Positions 47,074 through 58,059 of a DNA stretch of 64,000 bases are shown here, in pieces. The notes under the pieces were generated by a model. That model did not search any database. It worked only from the letters and a program-made list of their open reading frames with translations, and had not been told where the DNA came from. The translations under genes and the position numbers were made by a program. This DNA is from Acanthosoma haemorrhoidale. Lineage: Eukaryota; Arthropoda; Insecta; Hemiptera; Acanthosomatidae. The DNA is taken from contig OV884014.1 of NCBI GenBank assembly GCA_930367205.1, forward strand, positions 73,573,104-73,637,103. The letters run 5' to 3'. How positions within the stretch are numbered: position 1 is the first letter of the stretch; each line of letters opens with the position of its first letter.

Positions 47074-47198
47074 AAACATAGCAAGGTTAGGAGAGAGAGA
47101 TGCAGAGGTAGTTGAATGAGTAGAGCAACAAGCGCCAGTGCAGAGAGAGAGGAGAGAGTAGTGTTCCAATTGACGGTCCGGTACGTTATGCTAATTCT
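47050..47198 (-). mobile_element. LTR-like repeat fragment (copy 4)
   Basis: The last codons of the ankyrin copy join directly to the interior of the LTR-like repeat (GGGGTCTGACAAGGCCGGAC matches, in reverse complement, the region near 42240). It continues through the GA-rich stretch to TTATGCTAATTCT, where the large Jockey locus begins. The rest of this LTR should lie beyond that locus. Confidence 0.7.
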
Positions 47199-47449
47199 TT
47201 TTTTTTTTTTTTGCACCTCAGCTCGAATTAGAAGATTAAGGATGAGGGAAATATAAAGGAATATTTGGGTTGAGCGGATCCTTATACTAGTAGTACCTGC
47301 TTGAAGGTGGTGTGGGAATCCTCGGTGGAGGTTGGTTGTTTAGGTACAGTCGTAGTTAGTCTGATATCAGTGAGGGTGCCCCTTAGAGACTTGTTGTTGA
47401 TGGGCCAAGCGCCGTGATGTCAACCATTTTCTCTGCTTTACTCGATCTT

Positions 47450-48737
47450 GTGAGTTGTCATCGTGCCGGTAGCGGTGGTGGTGTCATGTCTCGGAAGAGA
47501 GGGTTTAGACTGTGTTTCATCGAGCGAAGAACTTGATGTGTCGTCGTCTGATGGCTTCGGTGATGGTGGGGAGCTCGAACTTTTCGTGCATGTCGGAAGC
47601 CTTCATTTCACAAAAAGGGGTATGCCACAGTGCCGTTCGCAGGATGTTTTTCTGGAAGCTCTGGAGGCGAGTTATGGTGCTGGCATGTAGGAATCTAAAG
47701 AGTGGTGTCCCACACAGTAGAGCTGGCCTCAGGACGCTCTTGTATATTAGGAGTTTCTGTCGAAGGGATATGGCCTGGCTGGAGAGAGTAGTAAGTTCTG
47801 TGGACTCGTTTCAATTTCCTCTGCAAGTGTGTGCCGAACGTCATGTGCCTGCCTAGGTAGCAGTGGATGCTGTTGGCTAGTATACATTGAGTCCCGTCTA
47901 TGGTGAAGCTGGGTGGACGCTTCCTTTTCCCATGCTGGAAAGAGAAGATGATCCCCTGAGTCTTGGCTGGGTTCACTTGAATGTGGACAGCTCGCAGCCT
48001 GTCGGCGATTAATTGACTAGCGCCCTCTACAGCCTTTAGAGCTTTCGTTGGGTTGAGGCTGGTGCTGTAGACCACTATGTCGTCCGCATATGCCGCTACC
48101 TCAGAATTGGAGTATGAAGCTCCTACCACATGCGCGGTGTATATGTTGAAGAGTAGGGGTCCCAGCACCGACCCTTGAAGAACTCTGACAACGAAATCTC
48201 TTCTGGTGGTTAAGACGATCTGCCTGCTAGGTAGGAGGACATGATGTTCTCGAGTTGCGCAGGAAAGTCGTGCTCGTTCAGGTGTCGCAGGAGTGTACGA
48301 TGATCTACGGAGTCAAATGCCTTCGTGCACTCAAGGGAGATCATCACAGTGACTGTTGTGGCGCATGTTCGTTGCAACGTGCCGCTGCAGTTTCACAAGG
48401 TTGCAGTCCAAGCTAAGTCCTTTGGTGAAGCCGGTCTGTTGAGGTGGAATGATGTCATGAGCGTCACAGTGCCTGGTGAGATGATCGTAGAGAATCCTCT
48501 CGTAGATTTATGACAACTGGGTCAGCAGACTGATGGGCCTGTAGTGAGCTGGCTCATACCCATTCTTGGCCGGTTTCAACAGTGGGACGACAACGGCATG
48601 CTTCCACGTCTGGGGAAAATAGTGTAGTCGCAGGGAGGAGTTTAAGATGTTCACTATGTGGGATATCCCCTTCCGTGGTAGCTGTTTCAGAAGGTTGTTC
48701 TGGATGTTGTCATCTCCTAGTGCTCTGGTGCGACGAA
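47450..48737 (-). pseudogene. Old Jockey element: main RT part
   Basis: Read on the minus strand from the inner insert's edge, it encodes the RT fingers and palm with frameshifts, then an intact stretch (47695-48168) with MLGPLLFNIYTAHVVGA and the catalytic box AYADDIVVYS, then a thumb region with stops. The GVPQGS-equivalent region is degraded near 48180. The 3' UTR follows to 47199. Confidence 0.85.
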
Positions 48738-49154
48738 TGATCGCTGTTTTTTTTTTGTTTTTTTTTTTTTTTTTTTTCTTCTAAGCTTTCAAACTTACAA
48801 AAATGGAAAGTGGGAAAAATAAGGAAAATTATTTTTGGCTGGAACGTGCCTTTCACTTAGGGGGGACCCCTATTTGAAGGATGTATGAGAAGGATATAGG
48901 GTGTGGAATGCCAAGAAAGGTGGATGGAGTCAGGAAGGTAGTGAGAGTCTACCAAGGATTGAGCCTAGGGGTGCCTAGGTGATGGGTTGTTGTGGGCCAG
49001 GCGAAGCCTGGCCGGCCGCCCCGCCAGGGGCCTGAAATGAGTCGGCCTGATCGGCCGGAAGATCAACCCTGCTTACACAGGTAGATGGGGTAATGTGGCG
49101 TCGGTTGAGTCGGCCGGGAGATCGGCCTCGATCTCTCGGCTGGGTGTAGGTCCG

Positions 49155-51092
49155 TCAGTCCTCTGGTTCTATGATGCCTTTCATTCGCCAAGCTTCGGCG
49201 GTCCAGCAGTGCTTCCATCTGACGGGCATTGGTGGTGGTTGAAGGTCGGAGAATAGTGGGTTATGGCTATGTATTAGGGAGTCAAAAAATTTGATGTGCC
49301 TTCTCTTGATACAATCTTGGATAGTGAGCACTTCGAATTTTTTGTGGATTTCATCTGCCTTCATTCGGTCGAACGGGGTGTGTTTGAGGGAGGTGCGGAG
49401 AACTCTATTCTGAAATTGCTGGAGCGTTAGAAGAGTGTTAGGACTCAAATACTTGTAGAGAGGGGTTCCATACATCAATACAGGTCTTAGGACGCTCTGG
49501 CATATCAGCAGCTTGAGGCGTTCTGATAGAGCCGAGCTGTGAAGTAGGTGTCCGAGGCTGAAGAATTTCTTCCTAACACTCTTTAATTTCTTGCCGAGAT
49601 GCGTTGTGAACGACAAGTGCCTACCGAGGGTAATCCCGAGGTAGCACAGCTTGTTGTTTACAGGGCATCTTTGCCGTCTAACACGAAGGATTTCGGGAGC
49701 TTCTTTTTTCCGGATTTGTAACTAAATATTATTCCTTGCATCTTGGCCGGGTTTTCTTGAATGTAGATAGCATCGAGTTTCTCGACGATTTGTTGACTGG
49801 CGCTCTCAGCGAATTCCAGGGCTCTGGAGGGATTGATGCTAGTGCTGTAGACACCTATCGTCCGCGTACGCGGATACCTCGCAGTTGGAGTACGAGGCTC
49901 CTATGATGTGGACGGTGTAAATGTTGAACAGCAACGGGCCTAGCACCGATCCTTGGGGGACACCGGCAGAATAGTTTCTTCGGGTCGTGGTCGTAGTGCC
50001 TATACGAACCGAAAATGTTCTGCCTGTAAGGTATGATCTCATCAGGTTCTGCAGCTGCTCCGAGAATTCGTATTCCCTCAGACGTTGGAGTAGGATGTAG
50101 TGATCCACAGAGTCGAAAGCTTTCGAACAGTCCAGAGAAATCATAGCAGTAGCTCTGTTGCTTCGGACGTTCGATGCGACGTGGTGTTGCAATCTCACCA
50201 GGTTGTTATTCGCGCTTAAGCCTGTGCTGAAACCAGTCTGCTCCGGTGGGATAATTTCTTCTGACTCGCAGTGCCCGGAGAGATGTATGTGGATGATTCT
50301 CTCGAACAGCTTCGAGAGTTGAGTCAGCAGACTGATGGGGCGGTAATGAGATGGCTCATATTCGCTCTTCGCTGGTTTCAGAAGAGGGATCACTACAGCA
50401 TGTTTCCAGTTCTGAGGGAAATAGTGAAGCCTGAAGCAGGAGTTCAAGATGTTAGTTATGAAGGAGATTCCTTTCCTCGGCAGCTGATTCAGTAGGATGT
50501 TCTGGATCGAGTCCTGCCCTGGTGCCTTCTTGCCGGTTGTTCTTCGAATGATAGCTCCGACTTGCCTGTGGGAGGTCCAGATATCAGTAGTGGTGGGAAG
50601 GGAGGGGGAGGGGGGGTCAAGTGCTCCTATTGGCTCGCATTGGCCACGCCTCACTTCCTCGTAATAGTTCACCAAGATGTCCGCTTGCTCAGTGGTGGGG
50701 ATGAACTGGCCGTTCACGGCTAGCCTGACACCATTCCTTTTTGATGTAGAGGTCTTCACGAGTTTCCACAGTTGCTTGTGGTCGCCGTGCAGACTGGTGA
50801 GGCGATCTTCCCAAACCGAATTTTTCCACTGAGCCATCAGGGACTTAACTTGGTTTGTGAGAGAATTTAAAACCGGTTTTAAGTCCCTGTTTCTGGTCCT
50901 AAACCACCTGTTCTTGATGTTGTTACGCTGTCTTATCAGTTGAAGGATGTGATCCGGAGGTTTCCTCAGAGAAGGGGGCTTCGGAGAAAATTTGGGGATC
51001 GATGCATCGGCAGCTCGTTCGATGACGTACTGTAACTGATAGATAGCGTAATCTATGTCCCAGGTGTGCCTAAGGGGCGTGACAGTGGGCAA
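49155..51092 (-). pseudogene. Full-length Jockey insert: reverse transcriptase part of ORF2
   Basis: A 417-codon open stretch (49839-51092) has all core RT motifs: KPAKSEYEPSHYRPISLL, TAMISLDCSKAFDSVDH, AGVPQGSVLGPLLFN and the catalytic AYADD. Just after YADD an apparent one-base change shifts the frame. The remainder (thumb and C-terminal part) is readable in pieces to IEPED and a stop at 49155. The bases between 49617 and 49838 contain further frame changes. Confidence 0.85.
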
Positions 51093-51113
51093 ATCGGTTT
51101 TAATGAGATGCTT

Positions 51114-51815
51114 CTAGAGGTCCCACTTAGCCTCGTCGTACCTGTATCTAGAAGCAGGCGGCTCCGGCATGTCGCCTTCTAGTTCATAGAGAACGGGTCG
51201 ATGATCTGAAGTGGTAAAGTCTAAGGCGGAGCATCCGGTGACCCGGTGTGGCTGTTGTGTCAGGAGCAGGTCAGGCGTGGAGGTTCTGTCTGGGAAAGCA
51301 AAATGACGGAAGGTCGGCAATCCTGGGTGGATGACCGTAAATGGAGTTTTAGTAATATAGCGGCCTAGGCCGTTTGCCCTAGTACTACTCCACCAGCTGT
51401 GGTTTGCATTTAGGTCACCCACAATGACGTATCTTCGGTCATGAGCTACCGTACTGAGCAGACGCTTGTACGGGTCACAGGCGGCTCTCGGTCTTTTATA
51501 GACTCCTGACACAATGGTATTCTTCGTGAGCCGTAGCTGGAGCGTTACAATAAATTGATAGGGGCCTAGGTTGACGGGGGGGGGGGCAGTCTCCTACAGG
51601 GTATACCGTTTCTGACTAACACCACTACTCCTCCAGAGATAGTTTCGGCGTCTTGACGGTAAACAGTATAACCCGGGAAGCGGCAGAAGTGGATTTTCTT
51701 CAGCCGGGTATCTGTGAGGACGACAACGTCTGGCGTATGGCATCGTAGAATTACTTCTACGTCGGCTTGTTTGGGCGTAAGGCCGCAGACGTTGTAATTT
51801 TAAATTGCATGCCCA
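51114..51815 (-). pseudogene. Full-length Jockey insert: endonuclease part of ORF2
   Basis: An APE-type endonuclease starts right after gag (TAAATGA overlap region at about 51815). It has VLTDTRLKK, then VGDLNANHSWW with the catalytic Asn, and TTSDHRPVLYEL near the end with the SDH motif. A TAA stop occurs a few codons after the start (where the related copy has Leu) and a run of G at about 51580 shifts the frame. Confidence 0.85.
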
Positions 51816-51816
51816 T

Positions 51817-52996
51817 TCATTTAGATGCGGGTTTTCTCAAATCTCTCATCATTTCGGTTACCGCCTCTGATAGTTTGTTAATTGACGCGATCAAGTTGAC
51901 CAACACTGCCATGATGGCGTCGTTGTTATTGTTGTTGTTATTATAATTGTTATTTTGCTGTGGTAGGGGCTCTGGGAAAAATTCCGGAGCCCTGGTGTTA
52001 CCTGATGCCATCTGGGCATAGGAGGCTGTCTGACGTGGTGGTGGGGGAGCGGGCTGGTATGTGGCCCTTCTCGGCCCGGCTTTAATATTTTGTTGTGCCT
52101 GCTTTCTGCTCTCAGCGGCCTGTAGGAGCTGCAGTCTGTGGGGACACTGTTGGAATGAGGCAACATGGTTGCCCCCGCAATTCGCGCATTTCAGGGGAAT
52201 TGAGGCGTCCCTGGGGCAGTCTTTAGTTTTGTGAGGCTGGCTACACCTCACACATTTTGCCTGCTTAAAGCAGTACCGCCTGGTGTGGCCGTACTCCTGG
52301 CAGTTGAGGCACATAGGAATGCCCCTTTTGTCATGAAATGTGCTCACACGGAAGAGCACGTTATTTATGTGGCCGATTTGCTTGATCATAGCTTGAGTTA
52401 AGGTATGATCTCCGATAACGAGGATCGGCTCGATCTCAGTTTTGGCACCGTTATGGTCGGAGCGCCTTAATCGATAAACATCGATTATATTACCGAGCTG
52501 TCGAATATCAGCTTTTATTTCCTCGATCGGAGTAAATAAGCCGTGGAGCAAGAATTTTTTGTCCTGCTTTGTGCCTCGGGGGGCAAATGTGTGGAAAGGG
52601 ATTTTTAGTTCCCTTAACACAGCAGCTGTTCTTTGATGGTCAGAGACAGCATGGCACAGGACTTTAGTGTCCTGTTGTGTTTGTGAAATTCTGAAATTTC
52701 TCACACTATTTTCAGTAAGCAGACGGGTTAGGTCATAACTGTTTATACGGCCTAATATTAGGGGGCTGGCGATTTGAGGGCTGCGGGGCGGCAGATGTGC
52801 TGGCCTCTGGTTGAGCTGTGGTAAGGGGGGTAAAAGTGTTGGAGGTTTTAACCTCAGGGGCCTGGGGGAGAGTACGGTTTCTACATACTCTCTTGGGATT
52901 GATAAATACCCCTTGGGAGGGCTCGGGAGCCGGGCTGTCTGGAGATTCCGTTTCCTCATGGGAAATCTCCATGTTAAGAACTCTGGGGTTTTTCAC
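51817..52996 (-). pseudogene. Full-length Jockey insert: gag (ORF1), one frameshift
   Basis: The N-terminal part lies in one frame (52733-52996) and the rest in another (51817 to about 52780); a one-base indel near 52770 explains the break. The main part has a PRE_C2HC-like region (IEEIKADIRQLGNIIDVYRL) followed by three CCHC/CCHC-like knuckles beginning CLNCQEYGHTRRYC, CVRCSQPHKTKDC and CANCGGNHVASFQQC. This is typical of Jockey gag proteins that bind the element RNA. A run of Asn near the end comes from an AAT/AAC microsatellite. Confidence 0.85.
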
Positions 52997-53318
52997 CTAC
53001 CCCATGTCTGGACCGCAGTCCGAAAAAACAATAATAAATAATAAGCACGTAAGTAATAATAAGTAGTCAGCACTTATCTTTGTGACGTCACTGCAGATTC
53101 CTCCCACTCCACTGCTGTAACGGTCTTCTAACAGCGTCTGGTGCAATACACTGTTAGACTAACGTTGTTAACAATGATAGTCAATTGTTAATAACGCACA
53201 TACACTTGAGAATGTTAAACTTTAAAATCGCAAAGCGCACAAACTCAAACACGTCCTTACTCAATGAAAGATAGAACGGGAATGTGCCTTGGGAACGTGC
53301 CTTCCTGCCTGATCGCTG

Positions 53319-53426
53319 AAACCTGGAGGTGGGAGGTATATATGGAAGTTTGGGTGGGGGTCCACCGGTCGGGCGCTCTGATTGGCTCGCTGACTCTATC
53401 CCTCTCAAGTGGTCAGCGAGTATGCC
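53319..53426 (-). pseudogene. Old Jockey element: short RT piece between two inserts
   Basis: This piece of about 108 bp encodes AGILADHLRGIESASQSERP on the minus strand, the stretch between the N-terminal RT linker (55395-55647) and the fingers (48737 and below). It is what remains of the host element between the full-length insert and the opposite-strand insert. Confidence 0.85.
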
Positions 53427-53437
53427 AGCCTGCTCTG

Positions 53438-55383
53438 CTGCAATCCCGAAGTTCACTCCCATGCCACCGTCTCTGTGACCACCTCCTGACCATATTCTTA
53501 AAATTATTACCTTGCGCCATAATTGGTAGAATAGATGGTACAGAACAAGAGATCAGCAAGCCAAGGTCGTTGTGAATTCTCTCCCGGGGCTTGATGAAAC
53601 TCTGGAAAATAGCGCAGTGGCATGAGAGACTTCGTAGCACTCACGGAGATTACAGAAAGTTTTGGAAGCTGTTGAAGACTACAAAAGGCAAGACAGCCAC
53701 TGTCCCGTCTTCACGAAGGGGACAATGTTCTGACTGGTAAGCAATATGCAACAAAACTGGCCGACCATTACGCTAGAGATATTACGGCTAAGACGGGATA
53801 CTACCACATGCCTCCTCCGGTAGATGCTGAACAGAACCACATGTTTGTATCACAGAAGCAGCTCAAGGCGATTCTTCGCCGGTGTCAGGGTAACCGAGCA
53901 CCAGGGCACGACGGGATACAAACAGTGCTGCTCAAACAAATGCCGAGGAGAGGGATAGTACAACTCACAAACTTATACAGCTCTTGTATGAGATTGCGGT
54001 ACTTTCCTGACACATGGAAGCAAGCCATCTTGTTCCCATTACTAAAGCCAGCCAAGAGCGGAGATCACCCAGCCCACTACCACCTGATCAGCCTGTTACC
54101 TCAGATGGGAAAAATTTTTGAGAAGATTCTTTTGAATTATCTCAAAGATTACTGTTCAGAAAACGACATCATTCCACCAGAGCAGACTGGATTCCTATCT
54201 AGTATGAGCACGGGTACCCCTTCGGAAGGTACAGTCAGAAGCTAGCCATAATAATAATAACATAGCCATGGCTCTGATTTCCATTGATTGCACCCAAGCA
54301 TTCGACTCGGTGTCTCACGGGACACTGTGTCAAATGCTCTGCGACCGGGAATGCCCGGAGCAACTCTATTCAATTCTGGCTAGCTTCCTGAAAAACAGAT
54401 CGTTGCGGGTGCGGGTGGGTGATAGCTTCTCCGAAGCTGAGCCACTGACCTGTGGAGTACCCCAAGGAGCCGTCTTATCCCCTGTACTATTCAACGTATG
54501 CACATCTGAGATTGTCGGAGCCCGTTACAAACATACCACAGTTACTGCCTTCGCAGATGACATAGCGGTGTACAGTAGCAGCATGAGTGCCAAGGTAGCT
54601 CTAAGACAGGCTGAAGTAGCCTGTAACCAGATCAGTGAGAGATTGGGGAGACTCAATATCTCTGTAAACGCGGGTAAGACTGACTGCGTAATTTTCTCTT
54701 TCTAAAAGGGAAAAAGCCCACTACCTACTAGTTACATAGTAGGAACGGAGGAAAAATCACCAGCCAACGACCTAGTATATCTGGGAATTAAAATGGACAG
54801 ACACCTCCATTTTAGTAGCCATTTTGCGAAGAAGTTGAAGCATACACGCATGAAGTCTTACCGGCTTACGCATTTATTGGCTTCCCCCAATTCCAAAACG
54901 GTATACTGATGAAAGTGGTCAGAGGTAATTCATTCGAGTAGCGAAGAAACAATGAGCTGCATGAGGTATTTGAGCTGCCTACGGTGGATGAATTCATCCA
55001 GCGTAGACATATCAAATTTTTCGACTCATTACAATATCTAACAAACCCAGTGTTTAACACTATAACCCCCGCTCCGTTCCCCCATCGATGGCAGGACGCT
55101 GTCGCGGCTGGAACGCTTTAGTCTTAGGTTCTAGGTTTAGGTTTTAGTGTTAGTGTTTTCCACGGTCGCAAGCTGAAGGTGAGCCTCATCACCTAGTGTT
55201 GTATAAGAACGATGAACTTTTAACCACAATAAAATTTTTATTATATTTATGCACTCCTCCAAATGCATGTAAATGCCGAAAGAGGAGAAATCTGTAATCC
55301 AATTATTTTAATATTTTTGTACATTGTATTATTTTGTTTTGGGGTTTTGAAATTTAAAAAAAAAAAAAAGAAAAAAAAAAAGA
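53438..55383 (+). mobile_element. 5'-truncated Jockey insert in opposite orientation
   Basis: It starts in the endonuclease-RT linker of the family seen at 61049-64000 and ends in a long A-rich tail at 55357-55383. Flanks are AGCCTGCTCTG (53427-53437) and AGCCGGCTCTG (55384-55394), an 11-bp duplication with one mismatch. Joining the host across it restores QFISVPEQAGILADHL, matching the relative's QFIPTTEQADILVNYY. Compared with its relative it has lost about 165 bp near 54880 and uses a different 3' UTR. Confidence 0.9.
53808..54705 (+). pseudogene. RT of the opposite-strand Jockey insert
   Basis: Two long frames (53808-54245 and 54268-54705) cover the RT fingers and palm. Motifs: KPAKSGDHPAHYHLISLLPQ, IPPEQTGFLS, ISIDCTQAFDSVSH, CGVPQGAVLSPVLFN and FADDIAVYSSS. 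The frame changes near 54245, and a TAA replaces a codon after CVIFSF (54703-54705). The thumb is mostly lost in a deletion whose ends share CCCCAAT/AATTCC-like sequence. Confidence 0.9.
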
Positions 55384-55394
55384 AGCCGGCTCTG

Positions 55395-55647
55395 GAACTG
55401 AAATGAACTGTCCGTTGTTTACCAGTCTCGCCGTGTTTTTATTTGTTATTGATGTCTTAACCAGCCGCCAGAATGCTTTATAGTCGCTGTGTAGACTACG
55501 TAGACGGTCACCCCACATAGTGGTCTTCCATTGAATCCTCAGAGACGTTATCTGTGTTGTTAGAGCGTTGAGCACAGGCCTCAGGTCTTTGTTTTTCGTC
55601 CGGAACCACCTGTTTTTAATGTTGTTGCGTTGCCGTATCAGTTGCAT
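55395..55647 (-). pseudogene. Old Jockey element: endonuclease-RT linker
   Basis: Minus-strand frame with MQLIRQRNNIKNRWFRTKNK and NGQFISVPEPA, matching the linker of the full-length relative (LIRQRNNIKNRWFRTRNR). It is cut by the insertion at 55394. Confidence 0.85.
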
Positions 55648-55667
55648 GATGTTTTCCGGTGGCTTCC

Positions 55668-56525
55668 TCAGGGAAGGCGAGGCGGTACCGGGGCGAACTT
55701 CGGTATGGAGACTTCAGCTTCTCGGACAATGGTATCCTGCAACTGATAGATGGCGCTGTCGACATCCCAAGTATTTCTGAGTGGCGCAATGGGGGGCAAC
55801 TCTGCACTAATGAGATGCTTATATTGGGCCCAATTTGCCTCTCGGTAATCATATCTTGTAGCAGGTGGCTCCGGAATATTACCTTCTAGCTCATAGATAA
55901 TAGGTCTATGGTCTGACGATTCGAAATCGAGCGCCGAGCAGCCGGTGACCCGATGAGGTTGTTGGGTGAGAAATAAGTCTGTTGTGGAGGTCCTATCTGG
56001 GTTGCCATATTGCCTAAATGTCGGTACACCTGGGTGGATCACTGTAAACGGCGTCTTGATTATGTGTCGGCCGAGGGCATTAGCTGTTGTTCCACTCCAC
56101 CAGCTATGATTGGCATTGAGGTCACCAACGATTATGTGACTTTTATTTTTGCTTATCTGGGTTATTAGGAGCCTGGCTGTCGTTAGGTTTGTTCTAGGCC
56201 TTCTACAAATGCCAGTCACAATAATATTGTTCGTTAATCGTAGTTGGAGAGTGACTACATAGTGGTTCCCGTCAGATGGCACCACTGGGTTTAGTCGTTT
56301 ACAAGGTACTCCTTGCCTGACTAAAATGGCCACGCCCCCTGTTGTTGTTTCCGTGCCCTGCCGGTAGGTAGAGTAGCCCGGGAAACGACAATAGCAGTAC
56401 TTCTTTAGTCTGGTGTCAGTTAAAATTGCAATATCTGGGGCATGGCAACGTAAGATAGCCTCGACATCACCTTGTTTGGGCCTACTGCTGCAAACGTTAT
56501 AATTAAGTATGTTATGACCTATCAT
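55668..56525 (-). CDS. Old Jockey element: endonuclease, intact frame
   Basis: An open frame of 285 codons that covers the whole APE-type endonuclease: MIGHNILNYNVCSS start, ILTDTRLKK, GGVAILVRQG, VGDLNANHSWW, SSDHRPIIYEL. Endonucleases of this type nick target DNA at the insertion site. The start ATG overlaps the gag stop as ATGA, which suggests translation by termination and restart. The frame is lost shortly after the endonuclease (about 55668), so the full ORF2 is not intact. Confidence 0.85.
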   Translation of the reverse strand: MIGHNILNYNVCSSRPKQGDVEAILRCHAPDIAILTDTRLKKYCYCRFPGYSTYRQGTETTTGGVAILVRQGVPCKRLNPVVPSDGNHYVVTLQLRLTNNIIVTGICRRPRTNLTTARLLITQISKNKSHIIVGDLNANHSWWSGTTANALGRHIIKTPFTVIHPGVPTFRQYGNPDRTSTTDLFLTQQPHRVTGCSALDFESSDHRPIIYELEGNIPEPPATRYDYREANWAQYKHLISAELPPIAPLRNTWDVDSAIYQLQDTIVREAEVSIPKFAPVPPRLP

Positions 56526-57695
56526 TTTGTTGCTGGTCCATCGAGTTTTGTAAGGACTCTTTCTATGAGACTAGTCAGCTGTGTGATCATGGTGCTTAAA
56601 ATATTGAGCATGGCGTCCTTTGTTGAATTGGGTGGGGCCGCGGGCGCGGGAAATACTTCCGTTAACAGGTGCTGTCCATTGGTCACCTGTGAGTAAGAAG
56701 CCGTTTGTCGTGGTGGTGGGGGAGCCGGAGCGTATCTAGTGTCCCTAGATGACGCAATAGTTTTATGCTGGGCCTGGCGTCTAATCTCCATTGTCTGCAT
56801 TAGTTTGATCCTATAGGGGCATTGCTGATATGATGCAACATGTACTTCCCTGCAGTTAGCACAGCGTTGGGGTACCTCCTGGACGCGTGGGCATTCCTTA
56901 GTGTCGTGAGGCTGACTACACCTCACGCATTTCGGCGACTTGAAGCAATATCGCCGGGTATAGCCATATTCCTGGCACATGGGGATGCCACGTTTCTCAT
57001 TATAGGTGCTTACGCGGAATAGCACGTTATTTACATGGCGGATTTGTTTTAGTTTGTCCGCAGTCAGAGTTGTGTCACCTATTACAAGGACTGGCTCAAT
57101 TTCCGTTTTGGCGCCATTGTGGCCACTTTTTCTCAGTCTGTAGACCGATATAATACCTCCTACAGAATTAATGTGGTCTTGAATTTCTTCTATGGGATGC
57201 GTTAAGTCAAATCCGTGTAAAAGAAATTTCTTATTTGGTTTAGTTCCCCTCGGGGCATAGGTGTGATACGGAATTTTAGCTGCATTAAAAGCGGCGGCTG
57301 TTGTTAGGGCTTGTTCCGTGGCACAAAACACTTTAGTATCTTGCTGTCCTTGGACTACGTGGTATCCTGTGATGTTGTATTCTTTGAGAAGCCGTGTTAA
57401 GTCATAACTAATTAATTTTCCCATGACTTGGGGAGGTATCGGTTTCGGCTTATTGGTCATGGGCTTGGATTGTAACGTTTGAGGTTGAGCCGTATTTAAG
57501 GGTTCGAAAGAATTCTGAACCTGGGTTACGGTTTGTGGCACTCTTCTGGGTCGACAGTGTCTTTTGGGCGGGTGGAATCCCTCGGTATTTTCCGTATCGG
57601 AATCAGGGCTGGCTGTGGAGTCAGAAATGGCATAAGTTATTCCATTTGAGTGGCAGAAGATTTTCGGGAGCCTTTACCGGCGGGCATTGTCTCTG
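56522..57695 (-). pseudogene. Old Jockey element: gag (ORF1), one frameshift
   Basis: The open part is 339 codons (56522-57541). An N-terminal part starting MPAGKGSRKSSATQ at about 57695 lies in another frame, so one indel near 57645 breaks the gene. It has the same PRE_C2HC-like block as the relative (ISYDLTRLL, GAKTEIEPVLVIGD). The first knuckle lost three residues (PMCQEYG against PMCLNCQEYG); the next two are intact (CVRCSQPHDTKEC and CANCREVHVASYQQC). Confidence 0.85.
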
Positions 57696-57787
57696 TCGGT
57701 ACGTGCGACGCGCACCCAGTTGGGGGAAAAAGCACTGATTCACCAAGAATTTCTTAAAAGTACTTACAGTTTCTCGTACTGCTGCTC

Positions 57788-57825
57788 CACAGACGGGTAT
57801 TTGACTGGTCTAGCCGGCCAAAAAT
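57788..57825 (+). repeat. Transib left terminal inverted repeat, RSS-like
   Basis: It reads heptamer CACAGAC, 23 nt (57795-57817), then CCAAAAATC (57818-57826). The vertebrate recombination signal is CACAGTG, 12 or 23 nt, ACAAAAACC. The heptamer matches 5 of 7, the nonamer 7 of 9 and the spacer exactly 23. Confidence 0.85.
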
Positions 57826-58059
57826 CAGTTTTGCAAAATGCAGCGGAGGTCGGAAAACCCTATCGAATGTTCAATTGGAATAGTGGGGGATTCAAGTTAT
57901 GGGCAGATATCGTTTCTCTAGTTGATCGGATTAGAAGAAAAAACAGTTAAAACTTGTCTGTTGAACTGCTTCTATTTTGTTTCATATCAAAAGTAACTTA
58001 GTGAGTGCATAGTTCAGTGCTACCTGTAACCGATCAGATTTTTATTACACCTACTCATT

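Larger units (their letters stand above)
48747..53309 (-). mobile_element. Full-length Jockey-type insert, 4.56 kb
   Basis: Poly-T begins at 48747 and the 5' end is at 53309; TGATCGCTG flanks it on both sides (48738-48746, 53310-53318). Joining the host element across the insert gives TSHLQVSAIIRRTR, collinear with TSHRQVGAIIRRTT of this insert's own RT, which confirms the boundaries. It has a 5' UTR of about 310 bp, gag, ORF2 (endonuclease and RT) and a GC-rich 3' UTR. Single stops and frameshifts are present in both genes, so this copy is full length but not active. Confidence 0.9.

Noticed and set aside
47463..47856. Plus-strand frames in the old Jockey locus as host genes
   Set aside because: They are antisense to the RT thumb region and 3' UTR of the element.
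57535..57950. Plus-strand frames just before the Transib gene as an accessory (RAG2-like) protein
   Set aside because: 57535-57787 is antisense to the Jockey gag and 5' UTR, and the second frame crosses the Transib end. No Kelch-type repeats are present.
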